64,000 bases of DNA, from positions 62,001 to 126,000 of the forward strand of contig JAJTGR010000002.1 of assembly GCA_021299375.1 (NCBI GenBank), given 5' to 3'. Numbering within the stretch: the first letter of the stretch is position 1; each line of letters opens with the position of its first letter. The translations under genes were made by a program, and so were the position numbers. Of this stretch, positions 55,872 to 64,000 are shown piece after piece. This DNA comes from Gemmatimonadota bacterium (GTDB taxonomy: Bacteria; Gemmatimonadota; Gemmatimonadetes; Gemmatimonadales; Gemmatimonadaceae). Below the pieces are notes generated by a model. It was not told the DNA's origin, ran no database searches, and saw only the letters and a program-made list of their open reading frames with translations.

Positions 55872-55904
55872 CACGTGGGAGCAGCGGACGGCTGCTCCCA
55901 CGTG
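55872..55904 (-). terminator. 14-bp perfect hairpin after the cold-shock gene
   Basis: Arms 55872-55885 and 55891-55904 match perfectly with a five-base loop (ggacg). It lies 23 bases beyond the cold-shock gene's stop on the minus strand and 28 bases before the next start. There is no long T-run, but stem strength and position fit a terminator. Confidence 0.7.
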
Positions 55905-55926
55905 TGGAACGGTCGAACGGTCGCGG

Positions 55927-56136
55927 TTAGCGCGAGCGCGTGACGTTCTCGGCGGCCGGGCCCTTCTGCCCCTGCACGATGTCGAATTCGACGGTCTCGC
56001 CTTCGGTGAGCGACTTGAAGCCGTTACCCTGGATGGCCGAGTGGTGCACGAAGCAATCCTTCTGGCCGTTCGACGGCGTGATGAAGCCGAAGCCCTTCGC
56101 GTCGTTGAACCACTTCACGGTGCCGGTCGTACGCAT
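55927..56136 (-). CDS. Cold-shock domain protein (CspA family)
   Basis: 69 residues, full-length for the family, with AGGAG seven bases before the ATG at 56136. The OB fold carries both RNA-binding motifs: RNP1 KGFGFI (14-19) and RNP2 in CFVHHSAI (28-35). The rest follows consensus ([34 protein letters not shown]). It should bind single-stranded RNA/DNA as an RNA chaperone. The frame is open upstream to 56376, but this is leader sequence: about 140 bases separate the start from the hairpin at 56283, so a structured leader, as in other csp genes, is likely. A perfect hairpin follows the stop. Confidence 0.95.
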   Translation of the reverse strand: MRTTGTVKWFNDAKGFGFITPSNGQKDCFVHHSAIQGNGFKSLTEGETVEFDIVQGQKGPAAENVTRSR

Positions 56137-56282
56137 GGTAGTACTCCTGAATGTTGGATCGATCTCTGGATCTGTCGGAGCACTGGTCCTGGGGACACGC
56201 ATGCAAAACGAAACCGACTTCCACGTGCTCGTGATCGCCCTCACGACGGGCGCCATCACCCGATGGCTACGGTGCAAACAGA

Positions 56283-56312
56283 AACGGGCCCGCTCGCTTT
56301 GGCAGGCCCGTT
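56283..56312 (-). terminator. Terminator-like hairpin downstream of the tricorn-type gene
   Basis: On the minus strand an 8-bp stem (56305-56312 with 56283-56290) and a 14-base loop are followed directly by TCTGTTTGC, a partial T-run. It lies about 117 bases after the protease stop and about 150 before the cold-shock start, so it could end the protease mRNA or act in the cold-shock leader. Confidence 0.5.
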
Positions 56313-56428
56313 CAGTCGGAACATGTCCACGCGCCCGGGGGCGCATGCATCGCTGAGGTAAACTTAGGGCAAGCACCGGCGGAATGCAATCGGATCCTGA
56401 AGAAATCCTCAGGCAGCGCCGCCGCGCC

Positions 56429-59400
56429 TCACCGCCCGAGCTTGTCGAGCAAGGCCCGGACCGCGGCGTCCAGCTGGCTGTCGGCGCCCGAATACGACTC
56501 GCCGACCGGACGCGTCACGCGCACGTCCACCGGCCGGGGCACCAGCTCCATGTTCTTGCCGTCGGCACCATCCACCCGGATGAACGGCACCCGCAGCGAG
56601 GTTCCGTCGATGAGGGTCACGTTCGAGGTGTAGATGATCCACCCCGCCGTCGGCTCGCCCACGACGGGGCCCAGCCCCAGCGCTCGGTAGCCCTCGGTGA
56701 AATCCTCGCCGTCGGACAGCGTATGCTGGTTCACGACCAGCACCGTGGGCTTTTCCAGCGAGCGCTGCCCCAGCTGCGTGCGCGCCGGCACCGCCACTGA
56801 CCCCCGGGTGGTCATGGTCATGTAGCCGCGCCGGGCGAAGACGTCGAGGGCGTAGGCGTTCACGAAGCCGCCGTTGTTGTTGCGCAGGTCGATCACCACG
56901 CCCTCCCGGCCGAAGTTCTCGGCGTCCAGGTCGAGGTGCAACTGGTCGAGGGCCTCGGCGCTCATGTCGTTCATGTGCACGTAGCCAAGGCGTCCATTCG
57001 ACACCCGCGCCACGTACGCGCGCCGCTCGGTCACCCACTGGCGGTAGAGCAGCCCCTTCTCGCTGTTGGTGCTCACCGGACGCACTGCCACGCGGCGCTC
57101 GGTGCTACCGGTGGCCACCGTGAGCTCCACGCGCCGCCCCACGGTGTTGAGCAGCCGGGCGTCGAGGTTGTCGGTGCGCGTGAGCGGCTGGCCGTCCACC
57201 GCGACGATCCGGTCGCCCACGGCGAGACCGGCGATCGCGGCCGGGCCAAGCGCGATGACCTCGCGTACCCGCAGCGTACCGTCCTCTTCGACTGCGGTGC
57301 GGTCGAAGCGCAGGCCCAGCTTGCCCACCGGCGCCGCCGGGGCGCCGCTCGCGCCACTGGCGCCGGAGTGCGATGCGTTCAATTCGCCCACCATGAGCTG
57401 CAGCAGCCGCCGCAGTTCATCGGGGGTCTGTGCCGCGCGCACGTAGGGGGTGAACCGCTCGCGCACGCCGCTCCAGTCCACCCCATGCATGGCCGGATCG
57501 TAGAACTGGTCGCGCTGCGTCGCCCAGGCCTGTTCGAAGGCCACCAGCTTGTCGGCATGGAAGTCGGTGTCGAGTTCCGCCGAGAGGGCAACGGCTCGTG
57601 CGGCGCCACCGGCGAGCGGCACGATGGACACGCGCCCTCCGTCGCTCACCCACACGTCGCGCGAGTCCGGGGAGAACCCGATCACGCTCTTGGCGCCGGC
57701 CGTACTGGTGATCTGCCGCGGCGTGGCGGGTTCGCGTGCCGTTTCGTCGAGCGCCCACGTGTAGAGGTTGGGCTGCCCGCCGCCGGCGCTCACGAGGACC
57801 AGCGTCTTGCCATCCGGCGTGAGCGCGATACTGCCGACGGGAATCCCCGGCTCGAGTACCGTGGCCCGCTGACGCAGCCCGTCGAACTCGATGCGGGTGG
57901 CCGGCGCGCCGGCACGGGCGCTGCCGGCGCGGCTGGCTGTGTCCGTGCGCGCGGCGGCTGGTGGGGCGCTGCTGTCACGCGCCGGTGCCGTGGTGAACAA
58001 GTCGCGGAACCGGTCCTCGCGGAACTTCGGCGTGCGGGGTACGAGGTCCACGCGAATCAGCCGGGCCGGCTCGGTGCGCTGCGACGTCACGAACAGCAGC
58101 GCCGTGCCGTCGGGGGTCCAGAGCAGGTCGCCGCTGCTGGAGCTGCCAAGGAAGCTCACCGGGCGCGCGTCGCCGCCCGCGACCGGCACGACATGGGCGT
58201 TGGTGAAGCCACGCGCGCCGCGCGTGAGGAACGCCACCCACTGGTCGTCCGGTGACCACGCCACCACCCGCCCCCCGTCGAACGGCGCCCGAGGGAAGAT
58301 GCCGGCGGCGAGCTGCCGGTCGTTGGTACCGTCGGCGTTCACCGCGCGCAGCTCCTTGCCGTCCCGCAGGTACGCGATCGTGCGCCCATCGCGCGACGGC
58401 GTGGGTTGGGTGGCATCGCCCTCGCGCGTGAGTGCCCGCGTGGTGCCCGCCGCTATGTCGTGCACCATCAGGCGGCCGCCCTCGGCGCTCCAGGCCACGA
58501 ACACCACCGCGCGGTCACCGCGCAGCCACCGCGCCTGCGTTTCGAGCGCAGGCGTGCGCGTGAGGCGCACCGCGTCGCCGCCGTCGCGCGCATCGGCAGC
58601 CCACAGTTCGCCGCGGCCGATCAGCGCCAGCTTGCGCGCATCGCCCGACAGCGAGGCGCCGAGACCCTGCGTGAGCGTCTGGCGCTCAATGCCCCGCGAC
58701 ACATTGGCCCCCCGCAGCGTAATCGCAACGGCCTGTGACTGCCGCGAGACCACATCGTAGCGCCAGATGCCGAAGTCCCGCTCGAACACGACCGTGCGGC
58801 CGTCGGCGCTCATGCTTGGCCACAGCAGCCGCCCGTTCGTGAAGCGTGTCTGCTGGGTGGCCGCGCCACCCGCTGCCGGCCGCGACCACAGGTTCTCGGC
58901 GCCGCTCCGATCGCTCATGTAGTACAGGGTCTCGCCGTCCGGCGTCCACAGGGGCCACAAGTTCTTGCTGCCGCCATCTTCTGACAGCCGCTCGTAACGC
59001 GGGGCCGTGCCCGCCACGCTCCCGTTGCGCACCAGCCACAGTTCGGCTTCGTCGAGGTGGGACCGGCCCTTGCGCCACCATTGGCCGCTGGCCGTGCCGC
59101 GCGCTGAGATGGCGAGTGTCCGGCCGTCGGGAGATGGGGCACCGAAGAACTCCGTGGCGTAGCGGTCGGCCGCTACGGTCATCGGGGTGCCTCCGCTCAC
59201 CGATACGCGGAAGACGTCCTGCATGCCGGAGATGTCCTGCGCCGAGCTGTGGAAGTACAGCCAGCGCCCATCGCGCGACCATGCGGACAGTGTTTCGGGC
59301 GCGTCGTCGACGGTGAGACGCCGCAGCGCGCCGGTGCGCAGCTCCAGCACGTAAATGTCGCCATTGCCCGTGCGAGTGCTGGTGAAGGCCAGCGCCGAGC

Positions 59401-59647
59401 CGTCGGGCGAGTACAATGGCCGCGACTCGGTGGCCGGGTGGGCCACGAGCAGGCGGGCCTCGCCGCCGGTGCTGGGTACGGTCCAGATGTCACCACCACT
59501 CACCAATGCGATCTCGCGCCCATCCGGGGACACACCCGGTTCAGCCAGGGCGGCGAGGCCTGCCGCGGCCTGGGCGGCGGCGGTGGCGGGGAGGGCCGCG
59601 AGGGTCAGGTACACCACCGCGGCACGGAATGAGGAGATGGGTTGCAT
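56429..59647 (-). CDS. Exported tricorn-type S41 protease with TolB/WD-like propellers and PDZ domain
   Basis: 1072 residues from the ATG at 59647, with a signal peptide ([17 protein letters not shown]). Residues about 30-650 are repeated beta-propeller blades of the TolB/tricorn kind ([54 protein letters not shown]). A helical domain, PDZ ([21 protein letters not shown]) and the S41 core follow. The tricorn catalytic set is recognisable: His in NASHSG near 757, Ser in TLSDGEDF near 976, Glu in NMELVP near 1030. Tricorn enzymes chop peptides; the signal peptide puts this one in the periplasm. A CAAGTT box six bases upstream is a near-match to TAnnTT. Confidence 0.9.
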   Translation of the reverse strand: MQPISSFRAAVVYLTLAALPATAAAQAAAGLAALAEPGVSPDGREIALVSGGDIWTVPSTGGEARLLVAHPATESRPLYSPDGSALAFTSTRTGNGDIYVLELRTGALRRLTVDDAPETLSAWSRDGRWLYFHSSAQDISGMQDVFRVSVSGGTPMTVAADRYATEFFGAPSPDGRTLAISARGTASGQWWRKGRSHLDEAELWLVRNGSVAGTAPRYERLSEDGGSKNLWPLWTPDGETLYYMSDRSGAENLWSRPAAGGAATQQTRFTNGRLLWPSMSADGRTVVFERDFGIWRYDVVSRQSQAVAITLRGANVSRGIERQTLTQGLGASLSGDARKLALIGRGELWAADARDGGDAVRLTRTPALETQARWLRGDRAVVFVAWSAEGGRLMVHDIAAGTTRALTREGDATQPTPSRDGRTIAYLRDGKELRAVNADGTNDRQLAAGIFPRAPFDGGRVVAWSPDDQWVAFLTRGARGFTNAHVVPVAGGDARPVSFLGSSSSGDLLWTPDGTALLFVTSQRTEPARLIRVDLVPRTPKFREDRFRDLFTTAPARDSSAPPAAARTDTASRAGSARAGAPATRIEFDGLRQRATVLEPGIPVGSIALTPDGKTLVLVSAGGGQPNLYTWALDETAREPATPRQITSTAGAKSVIGFSPDSRDVWVSDGGRVSIVPLAGGAARAVALSAELDTDFHADKLVAFEQAWATQRDQFYDPAMHGVDWSGVRERFTPYVRAAQTPDELRRLLQLMVGELNASHSGASGASGAPAAPVGKLGLRFDRTAVEEDGTLRVREVIALGPAAIAGLAVGDRIVAVDGQPLTRTDNLDARLLNTVGRRVELTVATGSTERRVAVRPVSTNSEKGLLYRQWVTERRAYVARVSNGRLGYVHMNDMSAEALDQLHLDLDAENFGREGVVIDLRNNNGGFVNAYALDVFARRGYMTMTTRGSVAVPARTQLGQRSLEKPTVLVVNQHTLSDGEDFTEGYRALGLGPVVGEPTAGWIIYTSNVTLIDGTSLRVPFIRVDGADGKNMELVPRPVDVRVTRPVGESYSGADSQLDAAVRALLDKLGR

Positions 59648-59692
59648 GTCCCAAACTTGCCTCACCACCGACCGCCGTCTAGCTCTCACCGC

Positions 59693-60277
59693 ATGACACC
59701 GACTGTTGCCGCCGCGGTGGACCGCGGCCTCTGGCACCTCGCCCTGCTGCGCGGCGTGAACGTGGGCGGCGGCAAGAAGGTCCCCATGGCCGCGCTCAGG
59801 CGCATCGCGGCCGACGTGGGGTTCACCGATCCGATGACGCTGCTCAACAGCGGCAATCTGGTGTATCGCGCCTCCGGGTTGGCGCCGCAGCGGGCCGCCA
59901 CGCTGTTGCGCGCCGCCATCGCCACCGAACTGCAGGTGGACACGGCTGTGTTCGTGCGCACCCGTGACGAGCTGACGGCGATCCTTGCCGCGAATCCACT
60001 GGCGGCCGAGGCGGAGGCGGAGCCGTCGCGCCTGCTGGTCGCCCTGTGGGATGAGGCCACCACGCCGGCCCAGTTGGCGCAGGTTGCCGACGCGCCGGTG
60101 GTGAGGGAACGGTTCGTGGTGGGGGATCATGCCATCTACCTGTGGCTCCCCGACGGGGTCTCGGCGAGCGTCCCGTACGAGAAGACGGCGCGCGCCCTTG
60201 GCGATCACCTCACGGCCCGCAATTGGAGCACCATGCAGAAGCTGCTGGCGCTCATGGGGTCGACGGTGGCGGCATGA
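59693..60277 (+). CDS. DUF1697 domain protein
   Basis: 194 residues from the ATG at 59693; 45 bases separate it from the divergent protease start. The DUF1697 pattern is clear: HLALLRGVNVGGGKKVPMAALRR, then TLLNSGNLVYRAS and the C-terminal VPYEKTARALGDHLTARNWSTM with KLL. Family members are small cytosolic proteins of unknown function with an alpha/beta sandwich fold. TAGCTC seven bases before the ATG is a one-mismatch TAnnTT. Its stop overlaps the next start (ATGA at 60274), beginning a run of coupled genes. Confidence 0.9.
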   Translation: MTPTVAAAVDRGLWHLALLRGVNVGGGKKVPMAALRRIAADVGFTDPMTLLNSGNLVYRASGLAPQRAATLLRAAIATELQVDTAVFVRTRDELTAILAANPLAAEAEAEPSRLLVALWDEATTPAQLAQVADAPVVRERFVVGDHAIYLWLPDGVSASVPYEKTARALGDHLTARNWSTMQKLLALMGSTVAA

Positions 60278-61173
60278 ACGCCCACCTGATGCACCACGCG
60301 CAGCCGTTGGTTCGGCCGCTGGCCCTGTCCTACGACGCACTCATCGACCGGCACCACGCCATCCTGTTCGATGCCTATGGTGTGCTGGTCGACGCAGCCG
60401 GTGCCCTGCCGGGCGCGGCAGAGGCGGTGGCCACGCTGCTTCGTCGCGAGCAGCCATTTCTGGTGGTCACCAACGATGCCTCCCGCTCGCCGGAACGCGC
60501 CTCGCGACGCTTTCGCCGATTGGGCATTCCGGTGGCGCCGGAGCACGTGTTGTCGTCGGGCATGCTCATTGCGCCCGCCCTGCAGGAGCGCAACATGGCC
60601 GGGCGGCGTGTGGTGGTGCTCGGCACCGGTGACTCGGCCGACTATGCGCGCGCGATCGGTGCCGTCGTGGTGGAGCCGAGCCTCGACGAACCAGCCGATG
60701 CCGTGGTGATCGCCGACGAGGGATTCCTCGACCCGCTCGGCACCCTCGACCTCGTGCTCTCGATGCTCCTCGCTGCTCACGCGGCCGGTCGTGAGACGCC
60801 GCTGCTGCTGGCGAATCCTGATCTCGTGTATCCGGCGGGCAATGGGACGTTCGGTTTCACGGCTGGATCGCTGGCACGCATGCTGGACCAGGCGCTGGCG
60901 CTGCTGCTGGGGGCCGAGGCGCCGACGTTCGAGGTGCTGGGCAAGCCGGCGGCGCGGCACTTCGAGGCCGCACTGCAGCGAGTGGGCACGCGTGATGCGG
61001 TGATGCTGGGCGATATGCTGCACACCGACGTGGCGGGGGCACAGGCGGTGGGTATCGCGTCGGCGATCGTGCTCACCGGTGTGACGACGGAGGCGCAGGT
61101 GCGCGATGCCGGACGGCACGGGCCCACCTACGTGCTGGCAGGACTGCAACAGTCAATCGAAAAGGAATCATGA
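60274..61173 (+). CDS. HAD-IIA family hydrolase (NagD-like)
   Basis: 299 residues. HAD motif I is AILFDAYGVLVDAAG: the nucleophilic Asp is present, but the second Asp of DxD is Tyr, as in the DVWGV-type branch of HAD-IIA, so phosphatase chemistry may be weak or altered. Motif II is LVVTNDASRS, Lys is in FEVLGKPAARHF and motif III is MLGDMLHTDVAGA (Asp pair). The C2-type cap lies between. Members dephosphorylate sugar phosphates or nucleotides. It overlaps DUF1697 upstream and DUF3179 downstream by four bases each. Confidence 0.87.
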   Translation: MNAHLMHHAQPLVRPLALSYDALIDRHHAILFDAYGVLVDAAGALPGAAEAVATLLRREQPFLVVTNDASRSPERASRRFRRLGIPVAPEHVLSSGMLIAPALQERNMAGRRVVVLGTGDSADYARAIGAVVVEPSLDEPADAVVIADEGFLDPLGTLDLVLSMLLAAHAAGRETPLLLANPDLVYPAGNGTFGFTAGSLARMLDQALALLLGAEAPTFEVLGKPAARHFEAALQRVGTRDAVMLGDMLHTDVAGAQAVGIASAIVLTGVTTEAQVRDAGRHGPTYVLAGLQQSIEKES

Positions 61174-62327
61174 CACGCGTGCTGTTCTATGCCGGAGCCG
61201 TGCTGCTCACGCTCTTCGAGATGGCCAACGTCTACTTCATCATGCCCATGCCGGGCAGCCAGCGCATGCGCAGCATCGAGTTGGCCTATGCGCTGTACTC
61301 GTGGCGCTGGGCGGTGCGCGGAGGGGCTGGTGTCCTGATGCTCGCCGGGGCGTGGTCCGCGTGGCGGGCCACCGGGTGGCGCCGCTGGCTGGCGCCGGCC
61401 CTGCTGGTCGTCGTGATGGGTGTATCGTACGTGTTCAACTTCCGCATGTCCGCCGACCACATGTTCCTGCAACCGACGGTGGTGCGCATGGAGCCGACCG
61501 CGCGCAACCGAGTGGCGATGGATCGCCTGGTGGTGGGGATCGAGGTCGACGGCGAGGCCCGTGCGTACCCGCTGCAGTTCATCGGCTATCACCATCAGGT
61601 GCGTGACACGGTGGCCGGGCGCGACGTGCTGGTGAGCTACTGCACGGTGTGTCGCACCGGGCGCGTGTTCTTGCCGGTGGTGGAGGGGGCGACGGAGACG
61701 TTCCGCCTGGTCGGGATGGATCACTTCAATGCCATGCTCGAGGATCGCACGACCGGAAGCTGGTGGCGGCAGGCCAACGGTGAAGCGGTGATCGGACCGC
61801 GCCAGGGCGTTACCATGCCGGAGCTCCCCAGCCGACAGGTCACCCTGCGGCAATGGCTCACGCTCTACCCGCACTCGCTGGTCATGCAGGCCGACAGCCT
61901 CTTCCTCGACGAGTACAGCAAGGACTATGCGTACGAGCGCGGCACCAGCCGCAAGGCGCTCACCGGCACCGACACGTCGTCGTGGGCGGACAAGTCGTGG
62001 GTGGTGGGCATGACGATCGGCGGGAGGAGCCGCGCCTACGATTGGAACCAGCTCGAGCGCGTGCGGGTGATCAACGACGTGATCGGTACCACGCCCGTGG
62101 TCCTGGTGCTGGCGTCGGACAGCGCCAGCTTCTTCGCCTTCGAGCGGCCGGACGCGGCGATGCAGTTCGGTGTCGAGGGTGATTCACTCACCGCGGGCGC
62201 CGTGCGGTACGCGTTCAATGGCAAGGGGACCGCGGGCGCCCTCGTGGCGCTCAACGCCAGCCAGGAGTTCTGGCACAGCTGGCGCACCTTCCAGCCGGCC
62301 ACGGACCAATACCCTCGTCCGGAGTGA
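61170..62327 (+). CDS. DUF3179 membrane-anchored protein
   Basis: 385 residues. Three hydrophobic segments occupy about 5-25, 45-63 and 72-90, putting the rest outside the membrane. The DUF3179 region starts near residue 120: AYPLQFIGYHHQVRD, then VLVSYCTVCRTGRVFLP with two conserved cysteines, and SWWRQANGEAVIGPRQG; a second half shows VVGMTIGGRSRAYDW. The conserved His and Cys pair suggest a metal or redox site, but the family has no proven function. It overlaps the HAD gene start-to-stop (ATGA) and its own stop overlaps the next GTG start. Confidence 0.88.
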   Translation: MTRVLFYAGAVLLTLFEMANVYFIMPMPGSQRMRSIELAYALYSWRWAVRGGAGVLMLAGAWSAWRATGWRRWLAPALLVVVMGVSYVFNFRMSADHMFLQPTVVRMEPTARNRVAMDRLVVGIEVDGEARAYPLQFIGYHHQVRDTVAGRDVLVSYCTVCRTGRVFLPVVEGATETFRLVGMDHFNAMLEDRTTGSWWRQANGEAVIGPRQGVTMPELPSRQVTLRQWLTLYPHSLVMQADSLFLDEYSKDYAYERGTSRKALTGTDTSSWADKSWVVGMTIGGRSRAYDWNQLERVRVINDVIGTTPVVLVLASDSASFFAFERPDAAMQFGVEGDSLTAGAVRYAFNGKGTAGALVALNASQEFWHSWRTFQPATDQYPRPE

Positions 62328-62890
62328 GGGCCCGGGAGTGGGTGACCGGAACGCCGCGGTCGCGGCATCTGCTAGCGATCGCGCTGCTGACGGGCTGTGC
62401 AAGAGCGGATAGGCCGCACGTACCCACCACGGCGTCGGCGCACGAGACGGCGGTGATCAGTGCCGCCCTCACCGAGCTGTTCGCCCGCCGGGAGCACGCC
62501 CAGGCCATCACGATCTGGGAGGATGGGCGCGAGTTCGCCCCGACGCTCGCCGCGTTCGGCGGTGTGTCCGATGACACGGACACCATGGCGCTCGTGTCCA
62601 CGCGCGCACAGACGCTCGCGGTGCCGTTCCGCGTGGAGCGTACGACGCTGCGCGACATGGAGGCGTTCTTCCGCACCGACCCCGAGGGGTGGGACGCGTG
62701 GTTCGAGGCGCACCCCGGCAACGCCGGCGTGGTGGAGATCGTGCGGCCGCGCGTCACCGGTGACTCGGCGGAGATGATCGTCGGGCGGGTGTGCGGTGAG
62801 CATTGCCGCACCGCGTGGCGGCTGCAGCTCGGACGCACCGGCGACCGGTGGACCGTGCGCACGGTGGCCGTCGTGCGCGTGCCGCGATAG
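62324..62890 (+). CDS. Putative lipoprotein of unknown function
   Basis: 188 residues from a GTG at 62324 inside the previous stop (GTGA). The N-terminus SRHLLAIALLTGCARADRP has a lipobox (LTG-C near residue 25), so the protein should be lipid-anchored in the envelope. The remainder is a single small alpha/beta domain (ISAALTELFARREHAQAITIW; MEAFFRTDPEGWDAWFEAHPG; VVEIVRPRVTGDSAEMIVG) with a late CGEHC pair that could form a disulfide. It has a SnoaL/NTF2-like flow but no confident family. It is coupled to the DUF3179 membrane gene, and both probably act at the same envelope site. Confidence 0.7.
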   Translation: MRAREWVTGTPRSRHLLAIALLTGCARADRPHVPTTASAHETAVISAALTELFARREHAQAITIWEDGREFAPTLAAFGGVSDDTDTMALVSTRAQTLAVPFRVERTTLRDMEAFFRTDPEGWDAWFEAHPGNAGVVEIVRPRVTGDSAEMIVGRVCGEHCRTAWRLQLGRTGDRWTVRTVAVVRVPR

Positions 62891-62970
62891 CACGGGCCGC
62901 ACACGACCCGTACACGGCCCGCAGGTGTGCGCGCTGGCCCACTGCGGCGCATACCGCGAGATTCCTCCGC

Positions 62971-63579
62971 ATGACCTCGCCTCCGTCGTGGACTCATGCC
63001 CTGTGGGACTCGGCAGACGCCGGAACGTGGTACGCCGCGCGCGACGCGTACGCCGCGGCCATCGCCCTGTTGCCCGGCACTCGCCTGGCCGAACACGACG
63101 TGTGGTACCGGGACACCCTGCCGGCGTTGGTGACCTCGCGCACACCCATGCACGTGACACACGAGGAGATGGTGCGCATCGCCGTGTGGAAGATGGCGCG
63201 TGGGGTGTGGCGCGCGCCCAACCTCGTGCTGGTGCGCAACAATGCGCCCGGCGCGGTGGAAGCGGCGACGGCGCGCGCGGCGGGACTGCTCGACCTGCCG
63301 GGGAAGGCGCTGGCCGCCGTGTGCGAGCTGGGTGGGGTGGGGCCGGCTACGGCGTCGGCCGTGCTGGCGATCATGGCGCCGGAACGGTTTCCGTTCTTCG
63401 ACGAGATCGTGGCGGGACAGGCCCGCGCACTCGGGCCGGTGGCGTGGACAGCGAGCTACTATCGCAAGTACGCGGCGGCACTGGTGGCGCGCGCCGCCGT
63501 TCTCGGCGAGGGCTGGACCGCCACGATGGTCGAGCGGGCGTTGTGGGCGCACGGCGTGCACGCCGGAGCGCGAGGATGA
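62971..63579 (+). CDS. Helix-hairpin-helix-like protein of unknown function
   Basis: 202 residues from the ATG at 62971; a longer frame back to 62803 overlaps the lipoprotein gene. Middle region MHVTHEEMVRIAVWKMARGVWRAPN is followed by an HhH-like hairpin ALAAVCELGGVGPATASAVLAI and APERFPFFDEIVAG. This reads like the helical glycosylase-type HhH, but without the catalytic Lys/Asp signature of DNA glycosylases. I recall similar proteins, mostly eukaryotic and uncharacterised, with the KLARGxxRP...GVGPATAS pattern. GAGATT seven bases upstream is a one-mismatch TAnnTT. The stop overlaps the next start (ATGA at 63576). Confidence 0.7.
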   Translation: MTSPPSWTHALWDSADAGTWYAARDAYAAAIALLPGTRLAEHDVWYRDTLPALVTSRTPMHVTHEEMVRIAVWKMARGVWRAPNLVLVRNNAPGAVEAATARAAGLLDLPGKALAAVCELGGVGPATASAVLAIMAPERFPFFDEIVAGQARALGPVAWTASYYRKYAAALVARAAVLGEGWTATMVERALWAHGVHAGARG

Positions 63580-64000
63580 GCGTGCGGGGCGGTGTGCGCC
63601 GAGCCCACGTGGTGGCCGATGCCGTGGTGTGCGGCGCCGGCATCGCCGGCGTGGCAGTGGCCCAGGCGCTGGCGGTGCAGCATGGTGTGCGGCGCGTGGT
63701 GCTGGTGGACGATCGCGCACCACTCACGCTCACCAGCGACAAGAGCACCGAAGCGTACCGCAACTGGTGGCCCGGGCCCGACGACGCGATGGTGCGGCTC
63801 ATGAACCGCAGCATCGACCTGCTGGAGCAATGGGCCGAGGCCAGCGACAACCGCTTCCTGCTCAACCGGCGCGGGTACCTGTACGCCACCACGCGTCCCG
63901 AGCGGGCGGCGCAATTCGAGGCCGAGGCGGCGCTGGCCAGCAGCCAGGGCGCGGGGCCGGTGCGCGTGTATCGATCGGTGGCTGAGGCGTCGGCGTATCG
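63576..64000 (+). CDS. FAD-dependent oxidoreductase, N-terminal part (cut by window edge)
   Basis: The first 141 codons are present; the gene leaves the window. The start ATG overlaps the upstream stop. The dinucleotide-binding fold is visible: HVVADAVVCGAGIAGVAVA (GxGxxG), then an acidic strand end VRRVVLVDDRAPLTL, and an ARG-poor SDKSTEAYRNWWPGPDDAMV segment typical of DadA/glycine-oxidase-like enzymes with bound FAD. RFLLNRRGYLYATTRPE continues the family pattern. It probably oxidises an amine or hydroxy acid; the substrate domain is out of view. Confidence 0.85.
   Translation, partial: MSVRGGVRRAHVVADAVVCGAGIAGVAVAQALAVQHGVRRVVLVDDRAPLTLTSDKSTEAYRNWWPGPDDAMVRLMNRSIDLLEQWAEASDNRFLLNRRGYLYATTRPERAAQFEAEAALASSQGAGPVRVYRSVAEASAY

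Noticed and set aside
55927-56376. 149-residue form of the cold-shock protein
   Set aside because: The extension is leader sequence containing a hairpin; AGGAG before 56136 and the family length fix the shorter protein.
56429-60340. 1303-residue version of the tricorn-type protease
   Set aside because: The first 231 residues are antisense to the DUF1697 gene; the signal peptide starts at 59647.

Overview
The window is one contiguous stretch of a very GC-rich bacterial chromosome (roughly two thirds G+C throughout). It has dense genes, many short operons with 4-base ATGA/GTGA overlaps, many Tat- or Sec-exported hydrolases, TonB and PQQ proteins, and large exported metallo- and tricorn-type proteases. 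This gene style suggests Gemmatimonadota (a Gemmatimonas-like organism), but there is no rRNA or other marker here, so that is inference from style. I found no tRNA, rRNA, CRISPR array, complete insertion sequence or prophage.

Layout. 1-2.7 kb: a minus-strand cluster (SDR, 3-hydroxyisobutyrate-type dehydrogenase, truncated IlvD/Edd dehydratase) that looks like sugar-acid catabolism, then a plus-strand pair of a 64-residue protein and a nucleotidyltransferase-fold protein resembling a toxin-antitoxin cassette. 2.8-11.2 kb: beta-lactamase-like hydrolase, Old Yellow Enzyme, a PQQ dehydrogenase with an internal cytochrome c site plus an amidohydrolase, and a divergent Tat-exported M20 amidohydrolase. 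11.8-20.6 kb: a complete recC-recB-recD operon. 20.6-33 kb: PhoD-like phosphatase with a hybrid PAS kinase, a large zinc metalloprotease, a FabH-like synthase, and an operon of response regulator, sensor kinase and TonB receptor. 33-39.2 kb: a peptidoglycan-amidase-like protein lacking one usual zinc ligand, an aldo/keto reductase, a 1.5-kb graveyard with remnants of two regulators, then a serine hydrolase and an alpha/beta hydrolase. 39.3-42 kb: a spermidine-synthase-like protein, a mosaic repeat region, and a YjbQ plus RuBisCO-like protein pair, followed by a 14-bp tandem array. 42.6-50.9 kb: esterase, chemotaxis receptor, outer-membrane barrel, PH-domain protein, lipase and a conserved protein of unknown function. 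50.9-56.1 kb: psd, two copies of a long palindromic element flanking a DUF2231 gene and a membrane-anchored LuxR-type protein, NUDIX hydrolase, zinc alcohol dehydrogenase, infA, an unknown gene and a cold-shock gene. 56.4-64 kb: a tricorn/S41 protease and, divergently, a tightly coupled operon (DUF1697, HAD, DUF3179, lipoprotein, HhH-like protein, FAD oxidoreductase).

Two features cut across the window. First, at least six starts without a Shine-Dalgarno have a TAnnTT hexamer ending 6-10 bases before the ATG, with one-mismatch versions at six more. This fits leaderless transcription, while infA, the cold-shock gene and a few others have clear AGGAG-type sites. Second, the two palindromic elements at 51.8 and 53.3 kb differ from each other in the outer parts of their arms, yet each copy's arms still pair, which suggests the folded form is maintained. 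Those elements, the RuBisCO-like pair and the TA-like pair are the best candidates for undescribed biology.
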